Origin: JAPHTQ01 sp050288165
GTDB lineage: Bacteria > Pseudomonadota > Gammaproteobacteria > Thiohalomonadales > Thiohalomonadaceae
Assembly (NCBI GenBank): GCA_050288165.1
Contig: JBNKDG010000004.1
Span: forward strand, 252,143-316,142
Reading direction: 5' to 3'
DNA: 64,000 nucleotides
Shown here: one piece after another, positions 52,315-61,080 of the stretch
How the letters are laid out: the number at the start of each line of letters is the position of its first letter
How positions within the stretch are numbered: position 1 is the stretch's first letter
The notes under the pieces: model-generated
What the model was told of the DNA's origin: nothing
Seen by the model: only the letters and a program-made list of their open reading frames with translations
Databases searched by the model: none
Position numbers and translations under genes: made by a program

Positions 52315-53094
52315 TCAGCCAAAAAACCAGCGGCTTTGCTTAACCAGTTGCTTGAGCAGGCTGCCGTATTCAAGACTGGTTTGCCGCTCCAACTCCGCTG
52401 CCGTGTCGCGTAGCGTGCGCAGACGTTTTTTCAGCGAAGGCCCCTTGGCGGCGAACGCCACCGTATTCGCCTTGCCCTCCACCGGCAGGTGCAACACATT
52501 GCCGTCGAAGCTCTGGCCGATGTCCTCGCGCATTTCCCGTGCATTAATGAAGTCACCATTCCACAGGTTCATGCCAAAGATGCCGTTGTCGCTCATCCGT
52601 TGGCGGCAGGCATCGAAGAAGCTGATACCGCAGACAGTGCGGGCGATACCCTCGCCGAGAAAGGCATCTATCAACAGCAGGTCGTAGGTGTCTTCGGTGC
52701 CGTTGCGGATGAAGGCACCGCCGTCACCGATGTGAATCTTCAGCCGGGGATCCTCGGGCAGTTTGAAGTGGCTGTGCGCCACATCCACCACCCGCTGGCG
52801 CATCTCCACCACATCAATATAACTATTGGGCAGATAGTGCAGCAGGAACTTGGCCAGTGAGCCGCCACCCAGGCCGATCAACAGGAGCCGCTTCGGTGCG
52901 GGATTGAAGAGCAGGCTGGCGGCCAGGGCGCGGGTGTAGCTCAGGGCGAGGTCGAGCGGATCGCGCAGCAACATGCTGCTCTGTCTCGGTTCCGAGCCGA
53001 AGTGGAGCGAGCGGCAGACGGCATCATCGACTACTTCGATGTCGCCGAATTCGTCGCGGGTTTTGTAGATCAGCAGGCCCTGGTACTTGTGCAT
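52315..53094 (-). CDS. Spermidine-synthase-like methyltransferase-fold protein
   Basis: A 259-residue soluble protein of the SpeE family. The nucleotide-binding glycine loop is LLIGLGGGSLAKFLLHYLP, followed by the acidic strand end VVEMRQRVV, GDGGAFI and the LLLIDAFLGEGI block. Many gammaproteobacteria carry such SpeE-like proteins without proof that they make spermidine. The first about 60 residues, equivalent to the tetramer-forming N-terminal domain, are short. It is read divergently from the YgjP-like gene. Confidence 0.8.
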   Translation of the reverse strand: MHKYQGLLIYKTRDEFGDIEVVDDAVCRSLHFGSEPRQSSMLLRDPLDLALSYTRALAASLLFNPAPKRLLLIGLGGGSLAKFLLHYLPNSYIDVVEMRQRVVDVAHSHFKLPEDPRLKIHIGDGGAFIRNGTEDTYDLLLIDAFLGEGIARTVCGISFFDACRQRMSDNGIFGMNLWNGDFINAREMREDIGQSFDGNVLHLPVEGKANTVAFAAKGPSLKKRLRTLRDTAAELERQTSLEYGSLLKQLVKQSRWFFG

Positions 53095-53183
53095 GTGTGG
53101 TGCGCAGTGTGGAACGGCGGCCTATGGTACACCACTGCAACCGCCGATACCCTCCCGCTTTCGTCACTGTTACGATAGCGCCG

Positions 53184-53927
53184 ATGAACGATTCCCTCTT
53201 TGTAACCGGCAACTGGCGCGAGCGGCTGACCCTGCGCCGCAGCCCACGGGCCAAACGGGTACGCCTGCGTATCGACCCCTCCGGCCTGGTGGAACTGGTG
53301 GTGCCGAAACGTTTCAACGCCCGTCTGTTACCCGAACTCCTGGACCGCCATGAAGAGTGGGTGGTGCAGACGCTGGAGCGCCTGGGTGCGACGACGCAGT
53401 TGCAGCGGGTTGAGGCGCCTCGTTCTGTGCAGCTTCCTGCCATCGATGAAACCTGGCAGATCACCTATCTCGCCGACGACGGTGGTCGGTACGGTTGTCG
53501 GGAGAGGGGCAATGGCGTGCTGCAGGTGAGTGGCGGCAACCACTGGCAGGCGGCCCTGCGTCGCTGGTTGTTGCGCAAGGGCAGGGAGCATCTGCCGGAG
53601 TGGCTGGCGCAGGTCAGCCGTGAGACCGGGCTGGGTTATCACGATGTGAGCATTCGCTTGCAGCGCAGTCGTTGGGGTAGCTGCTCGGTACGTCAGCGGA
53701 TCAACCTCAATGCGGCACTGCTGTTCCTACCGCCGGAGCAGGTGCGTTACCTGCTGGTGCATGAACTCAGTCATACCCGGCAGATGAATCACTCGCCGAA
53801 GTTCTGGGCGACGGTAGCAAGCCATGAACCGGATTACCGCTCGCTGGACCGTGCCCTGCGCAAGGCTGCCCGGCAACTGCCCACCTGGCTGCATACGCCA
53901 TTTCCCGCGCCAGTCGCGGAAGGTTGA
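53184..53927 (+). CDS. YgjP-like metallopeptidase (DUF45, M48-like)
   Basis: A 247-residue soluble zinc-site protein of the DUF45/YgjP family. The active site is HELSH (193-197) with a third histidine in MNHSPKFW (H203). SRWGSCSVRQRINLNAALLF upstream is the family signature. I begin it at ATG 53184; a longer frame upstream overlaps the divergent gene's start. YgjP relatives are putative peptidases of unknown target, sometimes near restriction or repair genes; no such gene is next to it here. Confidence 0.88.
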   Translation: MNDSLFVTGNWRERLTLRRSPRAKRVRLRIDPSGLVELVVPKRFNARLLPELLDRHEEWVVQTLERLGATTQLQRVEAPRSVQLPAIDETWQITYLADDGGRYGCRERGNGVLQVSGGNHWQAALRRWLLRKGREHLPEWLAQVSRETGLGYHDVSIRLQRSRWGSCSVRQRINLNAALLFLPPEQVRYLLVHELSHTRQMNHSPKFWATVASHEPDYRSLDRALRKAARQLPTWLHTPFPAPVAEG

Positions 53928-53958
53928 ATTCGCTGGCTTTTGACTACACTCAACAACC

Positions 53959-54303
53959 ATGATGAATCGTCCCGACATCCAGACCGCCATTCCGCTACGT
54001 CGCTACCAACTGGGTGACTACAACGTCGCCGTACTCGGTGAGGTGCAGAGCAGTGATGGCGTCGACTACCGCTATATCTTTGCCATGGTGGCCGATGGCA
54101 AGAGTGAGCCGGATTTCTATGTCCTCTCCATTCGTCAGTCGGGTAGCCAGGATTACCTGCTCAAACTGGTTGCCCCGGAACTGGAGCGGGAGCTGGATAT
54201 CTCGCCGCGTTGGCGCGATCTGGAGACCTTTTGTGAGCAGGCGATCAACCTGGCGCAGCAGGCGCTGGGTTTGATGGATGAGGCGCCGCACAGGTTAATG
54301 TAA
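53959..54303 (+). CDS. Conserved hypothetical protein, 114 residues
   Basis: A soluble protein with a beta-rich first half (YNVAVLGEVQSSDGVDYRYIFAMV) and a helical C terminus (ETFCEQAINLAQQALGL). No signal peptide or metal motif. It sits 31 bases after the YgjP-like gene on the same strand and directly before the pstC Pho box. I do not recognise the family. Confidence 0.6.
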   Translation: MMNRPDIQTAIPLRRYQLGDYNVAVLGEVQSSDGVDYRYIFAMVADGKSEPDFYVLSIRQSGSQDYLLKLVAPELERELDISPRWRDLETFCEQAINLAQQALGLMDEAPHRLM

Positions 54304-54335
54304 CTGATTGATTGTCTGTCCCTAACCAGCAGGAT

Positions 54336-54375
54336 GTCCTGCGAGTGTCATATTACTGTCATATTTCCGTAATAT
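54336..54375 (+). promoter_or_regulatory. Pho box before pstC
   Basis: Half-sites at 11-base spacing: GTCC 54336 (weak), GTCA 54347 and GTCA 54358, reading TGTCATATTACTGTCATATT. TAATAT at 54370-54375 is a likely -10. Transcription would then begin near 54382, which affects the choice of the pstC start. Confidence 0.85.
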
Positions 54376-56644
54376 GATGCCTGGCATGACCAGTGCCACC
54401 ACACCTTCCCCCAGCCACAACCGACTTAGCAGCAGCGCCCGCCCGCGTGATCGCTGGCGTATGCTCAAGGACAAACTGACCCGTCACGGAGTCATGATCG
54501 GTGGGGTGAGCGTGATCATCGCCATCGTGCTGATCTTCTTTTACCTCCTCTACGTTGTCTTCCCTCTGTTCATCCCGGCCAGCAGTGAAAAGGTGGCGGA
54601 TTACCCGTTGCCGGGCGAAGGGCGGACCCTGGCGCTGGATATCGAGGAGCAGTCGGGCATGGCGGTGCGCTATACCGACAGCGGCCATGCACTCTTCTTT
54701 AATACCGGCGATGGCAGCATGGCTGATGATGTTGCGTTGGCCGGTGTGGCGAACAAGGTGACGACGGTGGTGCGCGGCACTGTGGGCAGCAGTCTCCAGG
54801 CGCTCGGCCTCAGCGACGGCAACATGCTGATGGTGAAACATGGATTCAGTGTCAGCTACCCCAATGACGTGCGTACTGTAACCCCGACCATCGAATACCC
54901 CTTCGGCGAGGAGCCGCTGGAAGTGCTGGAGGATGGTGCTTCGATCAAACAACTGGCGATCAGCAACGGCGAAGAGGCATTGCTGGTTGCCGCCAGCGAC
55001 GGTCAGCATGTGTCGCTGGTACGTTTCACCAAAGAGTCCTCGTTCCTCGACGAGTCGGTAACCCTGGAGCGTGAAGCACTGACCCTCGACGGTGTCGATA
55101 TTTCCCCCGACTATCTGTTGCTCGAACCGGATCAGCGTCGTCTCTATGTCGCGTCGCGCGATGGTGTGTTGTTGCACTATGCCATCGACGAAGAGGCGCA
55201 CCTGCTGGAGCGGGTCGCGCTGCTGGGCAAGGGAGAGAAACTCACCAGCCTGCGAATGCTCACCGGTGGGATCTCGCTGTTGGCGGGCAGCAGTAACGGC
55301 AGCGTGGTGCAGTGGTTCCCGGTGCGTAACGAGCACAATCACTACAAGCTGACCCGGGTACGCGATTTTCATTCACAGCAGAAAGCGGTCACCGCCATTG
55401 CCAGCGAAGAGCGCCGCAAGGGTTTTCTGGCCGGCGATGAAAACGGCAACGTCGGCATCTACCACGCCACCGCCGAGCGTACCCTGCTGGTGGAGAAGGT
55501 GGCCGACAAGCCGCTGGTACTGCTGCGCAACTCACCGCGCTCCGACACCTTCCTTGCCGAAGATGCGGATGGCCGTCTCCACTTCTGGAAAGTGCATAAC
55601 GAGCATCCGGAGATCTCCTGGTCGTCGCTGTGGGGTAAGGTCCATTACGAAGGTTATGCTGAGCCTGCCTACATCTGGCAATCCTCGTCGGCGAGTAACG
55701 ATTTCGAACCCAAGTTCAGTTTGACTCCGCTGGCCTTCGGTACGCTCAAGGCTGCGTTCTACGCTATGTTGATCGCCGTACCGTTGGCGATCCTCGGCGC
55801 GATCTTTACCGCCTATTTCATGGCGCCGCGGATGCGTACCGTGGTCAAGCCTACCATCGAGATCATGGAGGCGCTGCCAACGGTTATTCTCGGCTTCCTT
55901 GCGGGTCTGTGGTTGGCGCCGATGCTGGAAAACCATCTCCCCGGCGCCTTCGCCATGTTGATGATCGTGCCGCTGGGTATTCTGGTCTTTGCCTATGCCT
56001 GGCACCGCCTGCCGCAACATATCAAAAACGCGGTACCGGAAGGTTGGGAAGCGGCGTTGCTGATCCCGGTGGTGATCTTCCTGGTCTGGCTGGCGTTTGT
56101 TCTCAGCCTGCCGCTGGAGCATCTGTTCTTCGGCGGCGACATGCGCGCCTGGTTGCACAACTCACTCGGTATCGGTTTCGATCAGCGCAACTCACTGGTG
56201 GTTGGGCTGGCGATGGGCTTTGCGGTGATCCCGACGATCTTCTCCATCGCCGAAGATGCGATCTTCAGTGTGCCGAAACATCTGACCTTCGGTTCGCTGG
56301 CACTCGGCGCGACACCGTGGCAAACCATGATGCGGGTGGTGATCCTCACCGCCAGCCCCGGCATCTTCTCCGCCATTATGATCGGCGTCGGTCGTGCGGT
56401 GGGCGAGACCATGATCGTATTGATGGCCACCGGTAACACCCCGGTAATGGATTTCAGCATCTTCCAGGGAATGCGTACCCTCTCCGCCAACATCGCGGTG
56501 GAGATGCCCGAGTCTGAGGTGGCAAGCACCCACTACCGCGTGCTGTTCCTCGCCGCGCTGGTGCTGTTCATGTTCACCTTTATCTTTAACACTCTGGCGG
56601 AGCTGGTGCGACAGCGCCTGCGCCGCAAGTACAGCAGCCTGTAA
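54374..56644 (+). CDS. pstC: Phosphate ABC transporter permease PstC (long form)
   Basis: A 756-residue inner-membrane permease, more than twice the usual length. After one N-terminal helix (about 40-65) comes a periplasmic part of nearly 400 residues with beta-propeller-like repeats. The normal permease core follows (about 470-750, with EALPTVILGFLAGLWLAP and GVGRAVGETMIVLMATGN). This long PstC form is known in many gammaproteobacteria. Three in-frame ATGs lie near 54374, but the -10 box overlaps the first. ATG 54386 or a later codon is therefore a likelier start. Confidence 0.94.
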   Translation: MMPGMTSATTPSPSHNRLSSSARPRDRWRMLKDKLTRHGVMIGGVSVIIAIVLIFFYLLYVVFPLFIPASSEKVADYPLPGEGRTLALDIEEQSGMAVRYTDSGHALFFNTGDGSMADDVALAGVANKVTTVVRGTVGSSLQALGLSDGNMLMVKHGFSVSYPNDVRTVTPTIEYPFGEEPLEVLEDGASIKQLAISNGEEALLVAASDGQHVSLVRFTKESSFLDESVTLEREALTLDGVDISPDYLLLEPDQRRLYVASRDGVLLHYAIDEEAHLLERVALLGKGEKLTSLRMLTGGISLLAGSSNGSVVQWFPVRNEHNHYKLTRVRDFHSQQKAVTAIASEERRKGFLAGDENGNVGIYHATAERTLLVEKVADKPLVLLRNSPRSDTFLAEDADGRLHFWKVHNEHPEISWSSLWGKVHYEGYAEPAYIWQSSSASNDFEPKFSLTPLAFGTLKAAFYAMLIAVPLAILGAIFTAYFMAPRMRTVVKPTIEIMEALPTVILGFLAGLWLAPMLENHLPGAFAMLMIVPLGILVFAYAWHRLPQHIKNAVPEGWEAALLIPVVIFLVWLAFVLSLPLEHLFFGGDMRAWLHNSLGIGFDQRNSLVVGLAMGFAVIPTIFSIAEDAIFSVPKHLTFGSLALGATPWQTMMRVVILTASPGIFSAIMIGVGRAVGETMIVLMATGNTPVMDFSIFQGMRTLSANIAVEMPESEVASTHYRVLFLAALVLFMFTFIFNTLAELVRQRLRRKYSSL

Positions 56645-56655
56645 CGGATAGCGGC

Positions 56656-58323
56656 ATGTTCAACGATCTGAAAAAGTGGTTTGGCAGCGGCACCCCCTGG
56701 GTGTGGATGAATGCCGGTGCGGTGAGCATCAGCATCATCATGGTTGCGGCGTTGTTGATCCTGATCGCGGTGCGTGGTCTCGGCCACTTCTGGGCCAAGC
56801 CGATCATGGAAGCCGAACATCTGGAAAAGAACGGCACTATCACCCGTCTCATCGGCGAGTTGCATGATAGCGAGATCGTGCCGGTCGAACGGGTACAGGA
56901 TGAAGTGCAAGGGCTCGACATCACTGGCGAGACAGTTAACCGTCTGCTGCTTAAGACCGGTAATCGCGACACACTTGGCCTCGATTTCCGCTGGGTATTG
57001 GAGGCGCGGTTACAGAAGCAAAGTTATCCGGAAAACCTGCTGACCATCGAGCGCTACGAGTGGGGCAACTTTTACGGTTACCTCAAGGAAGTACACAAAG
57101 GCGACGAGGTGATTGCGGGCGAAGAGGCGGCGTGGAATGCGCTGCAACCGCTGATCGATCGTGCCGGTGATATCCGTGGTCAGATAAAGGATATCGAACA
57201 GGGCGACATCGGCGCGATTAACTATCAAATCGAAAAGCTGCGTCTGGCCGAGCGTCGTCTGGAACTGGACGGCATTGCACCGGGCAGTCCGCAACATCAG
57301 GAGATCGCCGAAGAGCGCGCGGCGCTGCAACAGCAGTACGCTGCGCTGCAAAACCAGTTGCATGAACTCTATCAGCAGATCGGACGCGACAGTCTGGTCG
57401 GCGTAGTGATGGATGGCCGCGAGGTTACCATTCCCCTTTCCAAGGTAGTGCATGCCTACAAACCCAACGCCATGGGGTTTTTCGGCAAGATCGGTTTTTA
57501 CTTCGCCAAGCTGTGGGAGTTCGTCGCCGACGACCCGCGTGAGGCGAATACCGAGGGCGGTATCTTCCCCGCGATCTTCGGTACGGTAATGATGGTGATC
57601 CTGATGTCGATCTTCGTCACCCCGTTCGGTGTGGTCGCCGCAGTGTATCTGCGCGAGTATGCCAAGCAGGGACCGTTGACCCGACTGATTCGCATCGCGG
57701 TGAACAACCTCGCCGGTGTGCCGTCGATCGTTTACGGTGTATTCGGTCTCGGTTTCTTCGTCTATTTCCTCGGCGGTAATATCGACCAGCTCTTTTTCCC
57801 CGAGGCACTGCCGTCGCCCACCTTCGGTACGCCCGGTCTGTTGTGGGCATCGCTGACCTTGGCGATCCTTACCGTGCCGGTGGTTATCGTTGCCACGGAG
57901 GAGGGCCTGTCGCGTATTCCCCGTGCCATCCGTGAAGGTAGTCTGGCGCTCGGTGCGACAAAGGCAGAAACCCTGTGGCGTACTGTACTGCCCATGTCCA
58001 GCCCGGCGATGATGACCGGTCTGATCCTGGCGGTGGCGCGTGCCGCCGGTGAAGTGGCGCCGCTGATGCTGGTGGGTGTGGTCAAGCTGGCGCCGTCGCT
58101 GGCACTGGACGGTAATGCACCGTTCCTGCATCTTGATCGAAAATTCATGCACCTGGGTTTCCATATTTACGACGTCGGCTTCCAGAGCCCCAACGTGGAA
58201 GCGGCGCGACCGCTGGTTTACGCCACTGCACTGTTACTGGTGCTGGTGATCATATTGCTTAACCTGGCGGCGATCGGCATTCGAAATCATCTGCGCGAAA
58301 AATACCGCGCCCTTGAACAATAG
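56656..58323 (+). CDS. pstA: Phosphate ABC transporter permease PstA (long form)
   Basis: A 555-residue permease with an N-terminal helix (about 17-40) and a periplasmic segment containing a coiled coil (about 165-250, rich in E, Q, L and R). The permease core is at about 300-550 (VPSIVYGVFGLGFFVYFLGG, RAAGEVAPLMLVGVVK). Like PstC it is longer than the E. coli type (296), and the two extra periplasmic regions probably meet. It follows pstC by 11 bases and precedes pstB. Confidence 0.95.
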   Translation: MFNDLKKWFGSGTPWVWMNAGAVSISIIMVAALLILIAVRGLGHFWAKPIMEAEHLEKNGTITRLIGELHDSEIVPVERVQDEVQGLDITGETVNRLLLKTGNRDTLGLDFRWVLEARLQKQSYPENLLTIERYEWGNFYGYLKEVHKGDEVIAGEEAAWNALQPLIDRAGDIRGQIKDIEQGDIGAINYQIEKLRLAERRLELDGIAPGSPQHQEIAEERAALQQQYAALQNQLHELYQQIGRDSLVGVVMDGREVTIPLSKVVHAYKPNAMGFFGKIGFYFAKLWEFVADDPREANTEGGIFPAIFGTVMMVILMSIFVTPFGVVAAVYLREYAKQGPLTRLIRIAVNNLAGVPSIVYGVFGLGFFVYFLGGNIDQLFFPEALPSPTFGTPGLLWASLTLAILTVPVVIVATEEGLSRIPRAIREGSLALGATKAETLWRTVLPMSSPAMMTGLILAVARAAGEVAPLMLVGVVKLAPSLALDGNAPFLHLDRKFMHLGFHIYDVGFQSPNVEAARPLVYATALLLVLVIILLNLAAIGIRNHLREKYRALEQ

Positions 58324-58334
58324 CGAGTAGTACG

Positions 58335-59171
58335 ATGAACGATTCAACGACACCGACTCATGCGATCGATATCAGCGCGATGAACCGCGAGCAGCGCCAC
58401 CTGAACCTTAAAGATGAAAAGATCTGCATCGAGGTGAAAGATGTCGATCTTTACTACGGTGAAAAGCAGGCGCTGAAAAATATCAACATGCAGATCCCGC
58501 AGCAGCGCGTCTCTGCCTTCATCGGTCCTTCTGGTTGCGGTAAGTCGACCCTGTTGCGCTGCTTTAACCGGATGAACGATCTGGTCGACGGCGTGCGTAT
58601 CGAAGGTCGCATCGAGCTGGACGGTGAAGATATGTACGACCGCAGCGTCAACGTCGCTGAACTGCGTCGTCGTGTCGGCATGGTATTCCAGAAGCCGAAC
58701 CCGTTCCCCAAATCGATCTATGAAAACGTCGCCTATGGTCTGCGTATCATGGGCAAGAAGAGCCGCCGCGATCTGGATGAAGTGGTGGAGAAGGCACTGC
58801 GTGGCGCTGCGCTGTGGGACGAGGTAAAGGATCGCCTGCACGATTCGGCATTGGGTCTTTCCGGCGGTCAGCAGCAACGTCTGGTGATTGCCCGCGCCAT
58901 TGCCATCGAGCCGGAAGTGCTGCTGCTTGACGAACCGGCATCGGCACTTGACCCGATCTCCACGTTGAAAATTGAAGAACTGATCTACGAACTGAAAGAT
59001 CGCTACACTATTGTTATCGTTACCCACAACATGCAGCAGGCGGCGCGGGTTTCCGACTACACCGCATTTATGTACATGGGCGAGTTGGTAGAGTTCGGCA
59101 GTACCGATACACTCTTTACCAACCCACGCAAGAAACAGACCGAAGACTATATTACCGGCCGTTACGGCTAG
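58335..59171 (+). CDS. pstB: Phosphate ABC transporter ATP-binding protein PstB
   Basis: A 278-residue ATPase with Walker A GPSGCGKST (64-72), signature LSGGQQQRLVIARAIA and Walker B EVLLLDEPASALDP. The PstB-specific CFNRMNDLVDG and NPFPKSIYENVAYG segments are present. A 28-residue N-terminal extension precedes the fold. It is the nucleotide-binding subunit of PstSCAB and follows pstA by 11 bases. Confidence 0.97.
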   Translation: MNDSTTPTHAIDISAMNREQRHLNLKDEKICIEVKDVDLYYGEKQALKNINMQIPQQRVSAFIGPSGCGKSTLLRCFNRMNDLVDGVRIEGRIELDGEDMYDRSVNVAELRRRVGMVFQKPNPFPKSIYENVAYGLRIMGKKSRRDLDEVVEKALRGAALWDEVKDRLHDSALGLSGGQQQRLVIARAIAIEPEVLLLDEPASALDPISTLKIEELIYELKDRYTIVIVTHNMQQAARVSDYTAFMYMGELVEFGSTDTLFTNPRKKQTEDYITGRYG

Positions 59172-59195
59172 ACCGGGCGGCAAGGGGGAGCAGGT

Positions 59196-59915
59196 ATGGA
59201 CAAGATGAACCTCGGGCAACACATCTCACAACAGTACAACGCGGAACTGGAAGATATCCGTAACCGCGTGATGGCTATGGGCGGTCTGGTAGAGCAGCAA
59301 CTGACGGGCGCCATTACCGCACTGGTGGAGACCGATACGGAGATCGGTGAACAGGTCATCAGCGGCGACTACAAGGTCAATGCACTGGAAGTTGCCATTG
59401 ATGAAGAGTGCAGTCGAGTACTGGCACGTCGCCAACCGGCTGCCAGCGACCTGCGGCTGATCGTTGCAGTGATCAAAACCATTACCGATCTGGAACGTAT
59501 CGGCGATCAGGCTGAGCGCGTTGCACGTATGGCGGTGCGTCTGGCCGATGGCGAGATCAACAAAAGCCAGTTCGTCGAACTGCAGCACCTGGGTAACCAC
59601 GTACGGCAGATGCTCAACGATGCACTCGACGCCTTTGCCCGCATGGATACCGAAGCGGCACTTGCCGTTGTGCGTGAAGACCTTAAGGTCGACAAGGAGT
59701 ACGACTCCATCATGCGTCAGTTGATGACCTACATGATGGAAGACCCCCGCACCATCTCACGTGTGCTCGATGTTATGTGGGCCGCTCGTGCTCTGGAACG
59801 TATCGGCGACCACGCGCGCAACATCTGTGAATACGTCATCTACCTCGTCATGGGCAAGGATGTGCGCCATACCAATCTGGAGCAGATGGAAGAGAAGGTT
59901 CGCGGCGAGAGGTAA
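59196..59915 (+). CDS. phoU: Phosphate signalling protein PhoU
   Basis: A 239-residue, all-helical protein of two PhoU repeats. Each has the metal-binding ExxxD motif region (KTITDLERIGDQAERVA and WAARALERIGDHARNICE). PhoU links the Pst transporter to PhoR and keeps the Pho regulon off when phosphate is plentiful. It closes the pstCAB-phoU operon. The spacing to pstB is 24 bases with GGGGGAG before the start. Confidence 0.96.
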   Translation: MDKMNLGQHISQQYNAELEDIRNRVMAMGGLVEQQLTGAITALVETDTEIGEQVISGDYKVNALEVAIDEECSRVLARRQPAASDLRLIVAVIKTITDLERIGDQAERVARMAVRLADGEINKSQFVELQHLGNHVRQMLNDALDAFARMDTEAALAVVREDLKVDKEYDSIMRQLMTYMMEDPRTISRVLDVMWAARALERIGDHARNICEYVIYLVMGKDVRHTNLEQMEEKVRGER

Positions 59916-60266
59916 TTAAAAGCCCACCGCAAAGACGCAAAGTACGCAAAGAAAACCTAATTTCCGTAGGCTGGATATCTCGTAGGTCGGATTAGCGCAG
60001 CGTAATCCGACAACACCCTCGTAGGCTGGGCAGTCATGCCCAGCAAACTTCCCCGTCATTCCGTCTAATACCCGACGTAGGATGGGCAAAGCGAAGCGTG
60101 CCCATCATTTCCCACCATGGGTCATTCCGGCGCAGGCCGGAATCCAGTAACCCCACCTTGTCATCACTGCACTTTCGGAGTAGAAAGAGAACAAATCACA
60201 GGGTGAAGGAGTGCTGTCGGTATACATTCGCTCCTAAATGCATTGGACGTATGAGGTAAATATATC
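59916..60266. repeat. Cluster of five palindromic repeat types after phoU
   Basis: No gene. In order: CGCAAAGACGC repeat (59928-59957), TCGGATTAGCGCAGCGTAATCCGA (59997-60010 and flank), GCTGGGCAGTCATGCCCAGC (60025-60044), GGATGGGCAAAGCG...GTGCCCATC (60078-60107) and ATTCCGGC-GCAG-GCCGGAAT (60124-60143). Three of these families also occur elsewhere in the window. The cluster separates the pst operon from a low-GC gene. Confidence 0.75.
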
Positions 60267-60944
60267 GTGAACACTCAGCAACTGACAGAGCGAGTTGATG
60301 AACTGATAGCGTTAGGTGATGCAGCTCTTGCTACAGAGTGGGTAAAAGAAGTCGTTCGAACAAAGAAACATTATCTTGAGTTGGAATCATTTTATACCTT
60401 CAGGGCATCAAGTATATCTTTCATACTGAAGATTTTTGGTAGAGAGCACCCATATTTCACGGACTTTTCCAGTCTAGTGGATTCTGCTCAACCTAGTTGT
60501 GTAAAGCGGGGAAAAGGGGTCCTGCTTGCCATAAGAAATGAGATTGAAAAAGGATGGTTGAATACAACAAAAGGACTGATTTCTGCGGATATATTTGGTG
60601 ATTTTTTAGAAATGGCGGATCATCTGCTTGATGAAGGGTATAAGGATGCTGCTGTTGTAATCGTAGGCAGTACACTGGAACAGCATTTGCGTAACATGGC
60701 AGAAAGCAATGATATAGAGACTACCATCGAAAAAAATGGGAAAAGGATCCCCAAAAAAGCTGATGTTTTAAATACTGATCTCGTAAAAGCAGGTGTATAC
60801 ACAAAATTAGATCAGAAAAGCATTACATACTGGCTGGGTACTAGGAATGATGCAGCCCATGGAAATTATCAAGCGTATAACGCTGACCAGGCAAGATTGC
60901 TCATTCAATCTGTTTCAGAGTTCATTGGAAGAACGGAAGGGTAA
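60267..60944 (+). CDS. HEPN-motif protein, unknown function
   Basis: A 225-residue helical protein, AT-rich against its neighbours. Near the C terminus TRNDAAHGNY contains RX4H (R193, H198), the catalytic signature of HEPN ribonucleases, preceded by DAAVVIVGSTLEQHLRNM, typical of this fold's helix. HEPN proteins are toxins, RNases in defence systems or parts of RNA processing. No antitoxin-like gene (MNT) is adjacent, so a toxin-antitoxin pair is not shown. The upstream repeats and base composition suggest transfer. An abortive-infection or house-keeping role cannot be told apart. Confidence 0.65.
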   Translation: MNTQQLTERVDELIALGDAALATEWVKEVVRTKKHYLELESFYTFRASSISFILKIFGREHPYFTDFSSLVDSAQPSCVKRGKGVLLAIRNEIEKGWLNTTKGLISADIFGDFLEMADHLLDEGYKDAAVVIVGSTLEQHLRNMAESNDIETTIEKNGKRIPKKADVLNTDLVKAGVYTKLDQKSITYWLGTRNDAAHGNYQAYNADQARLLIQSVSEFIGRTEG

Positions 60945-61050
60945 TTTAGGGTTAGATCAGAAACTCACGCCTTTGTTCATACACCAATAGCCATCACAAC
61001 CCACCTGTCACAAATCCTTCACTTGCCATTCGCTGTCCCGGCGTATAAAT

Positions 61051-61072
61051 TCCATATTTCGATAAGTATGGA
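61051..61072 (+). promoter_or_regulatory. Candidate ArsR operator
   Basis: TCCATATTTCGATAAGTATGGA is an imperfect palindrome with TCCATA/TATGGA arms, eight bases before the arsR start. Its TTCG core resembles ArsR-family sites. Confidence 0.65.
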
Positions 61073-61080
61073 AATGACAG

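Noticed and set aside
57010..58164. A 384-residue open frame on the minus strand
   Set aside because: It is antisense to pstA, and the translation is low-complexity (Q, H, R, T) without motifs.
59916..60200. CRISPR array
   Set aside because: The repeated units are different palindromes, each present once here, not one repeat with regular spacers, and no cas genes occur.
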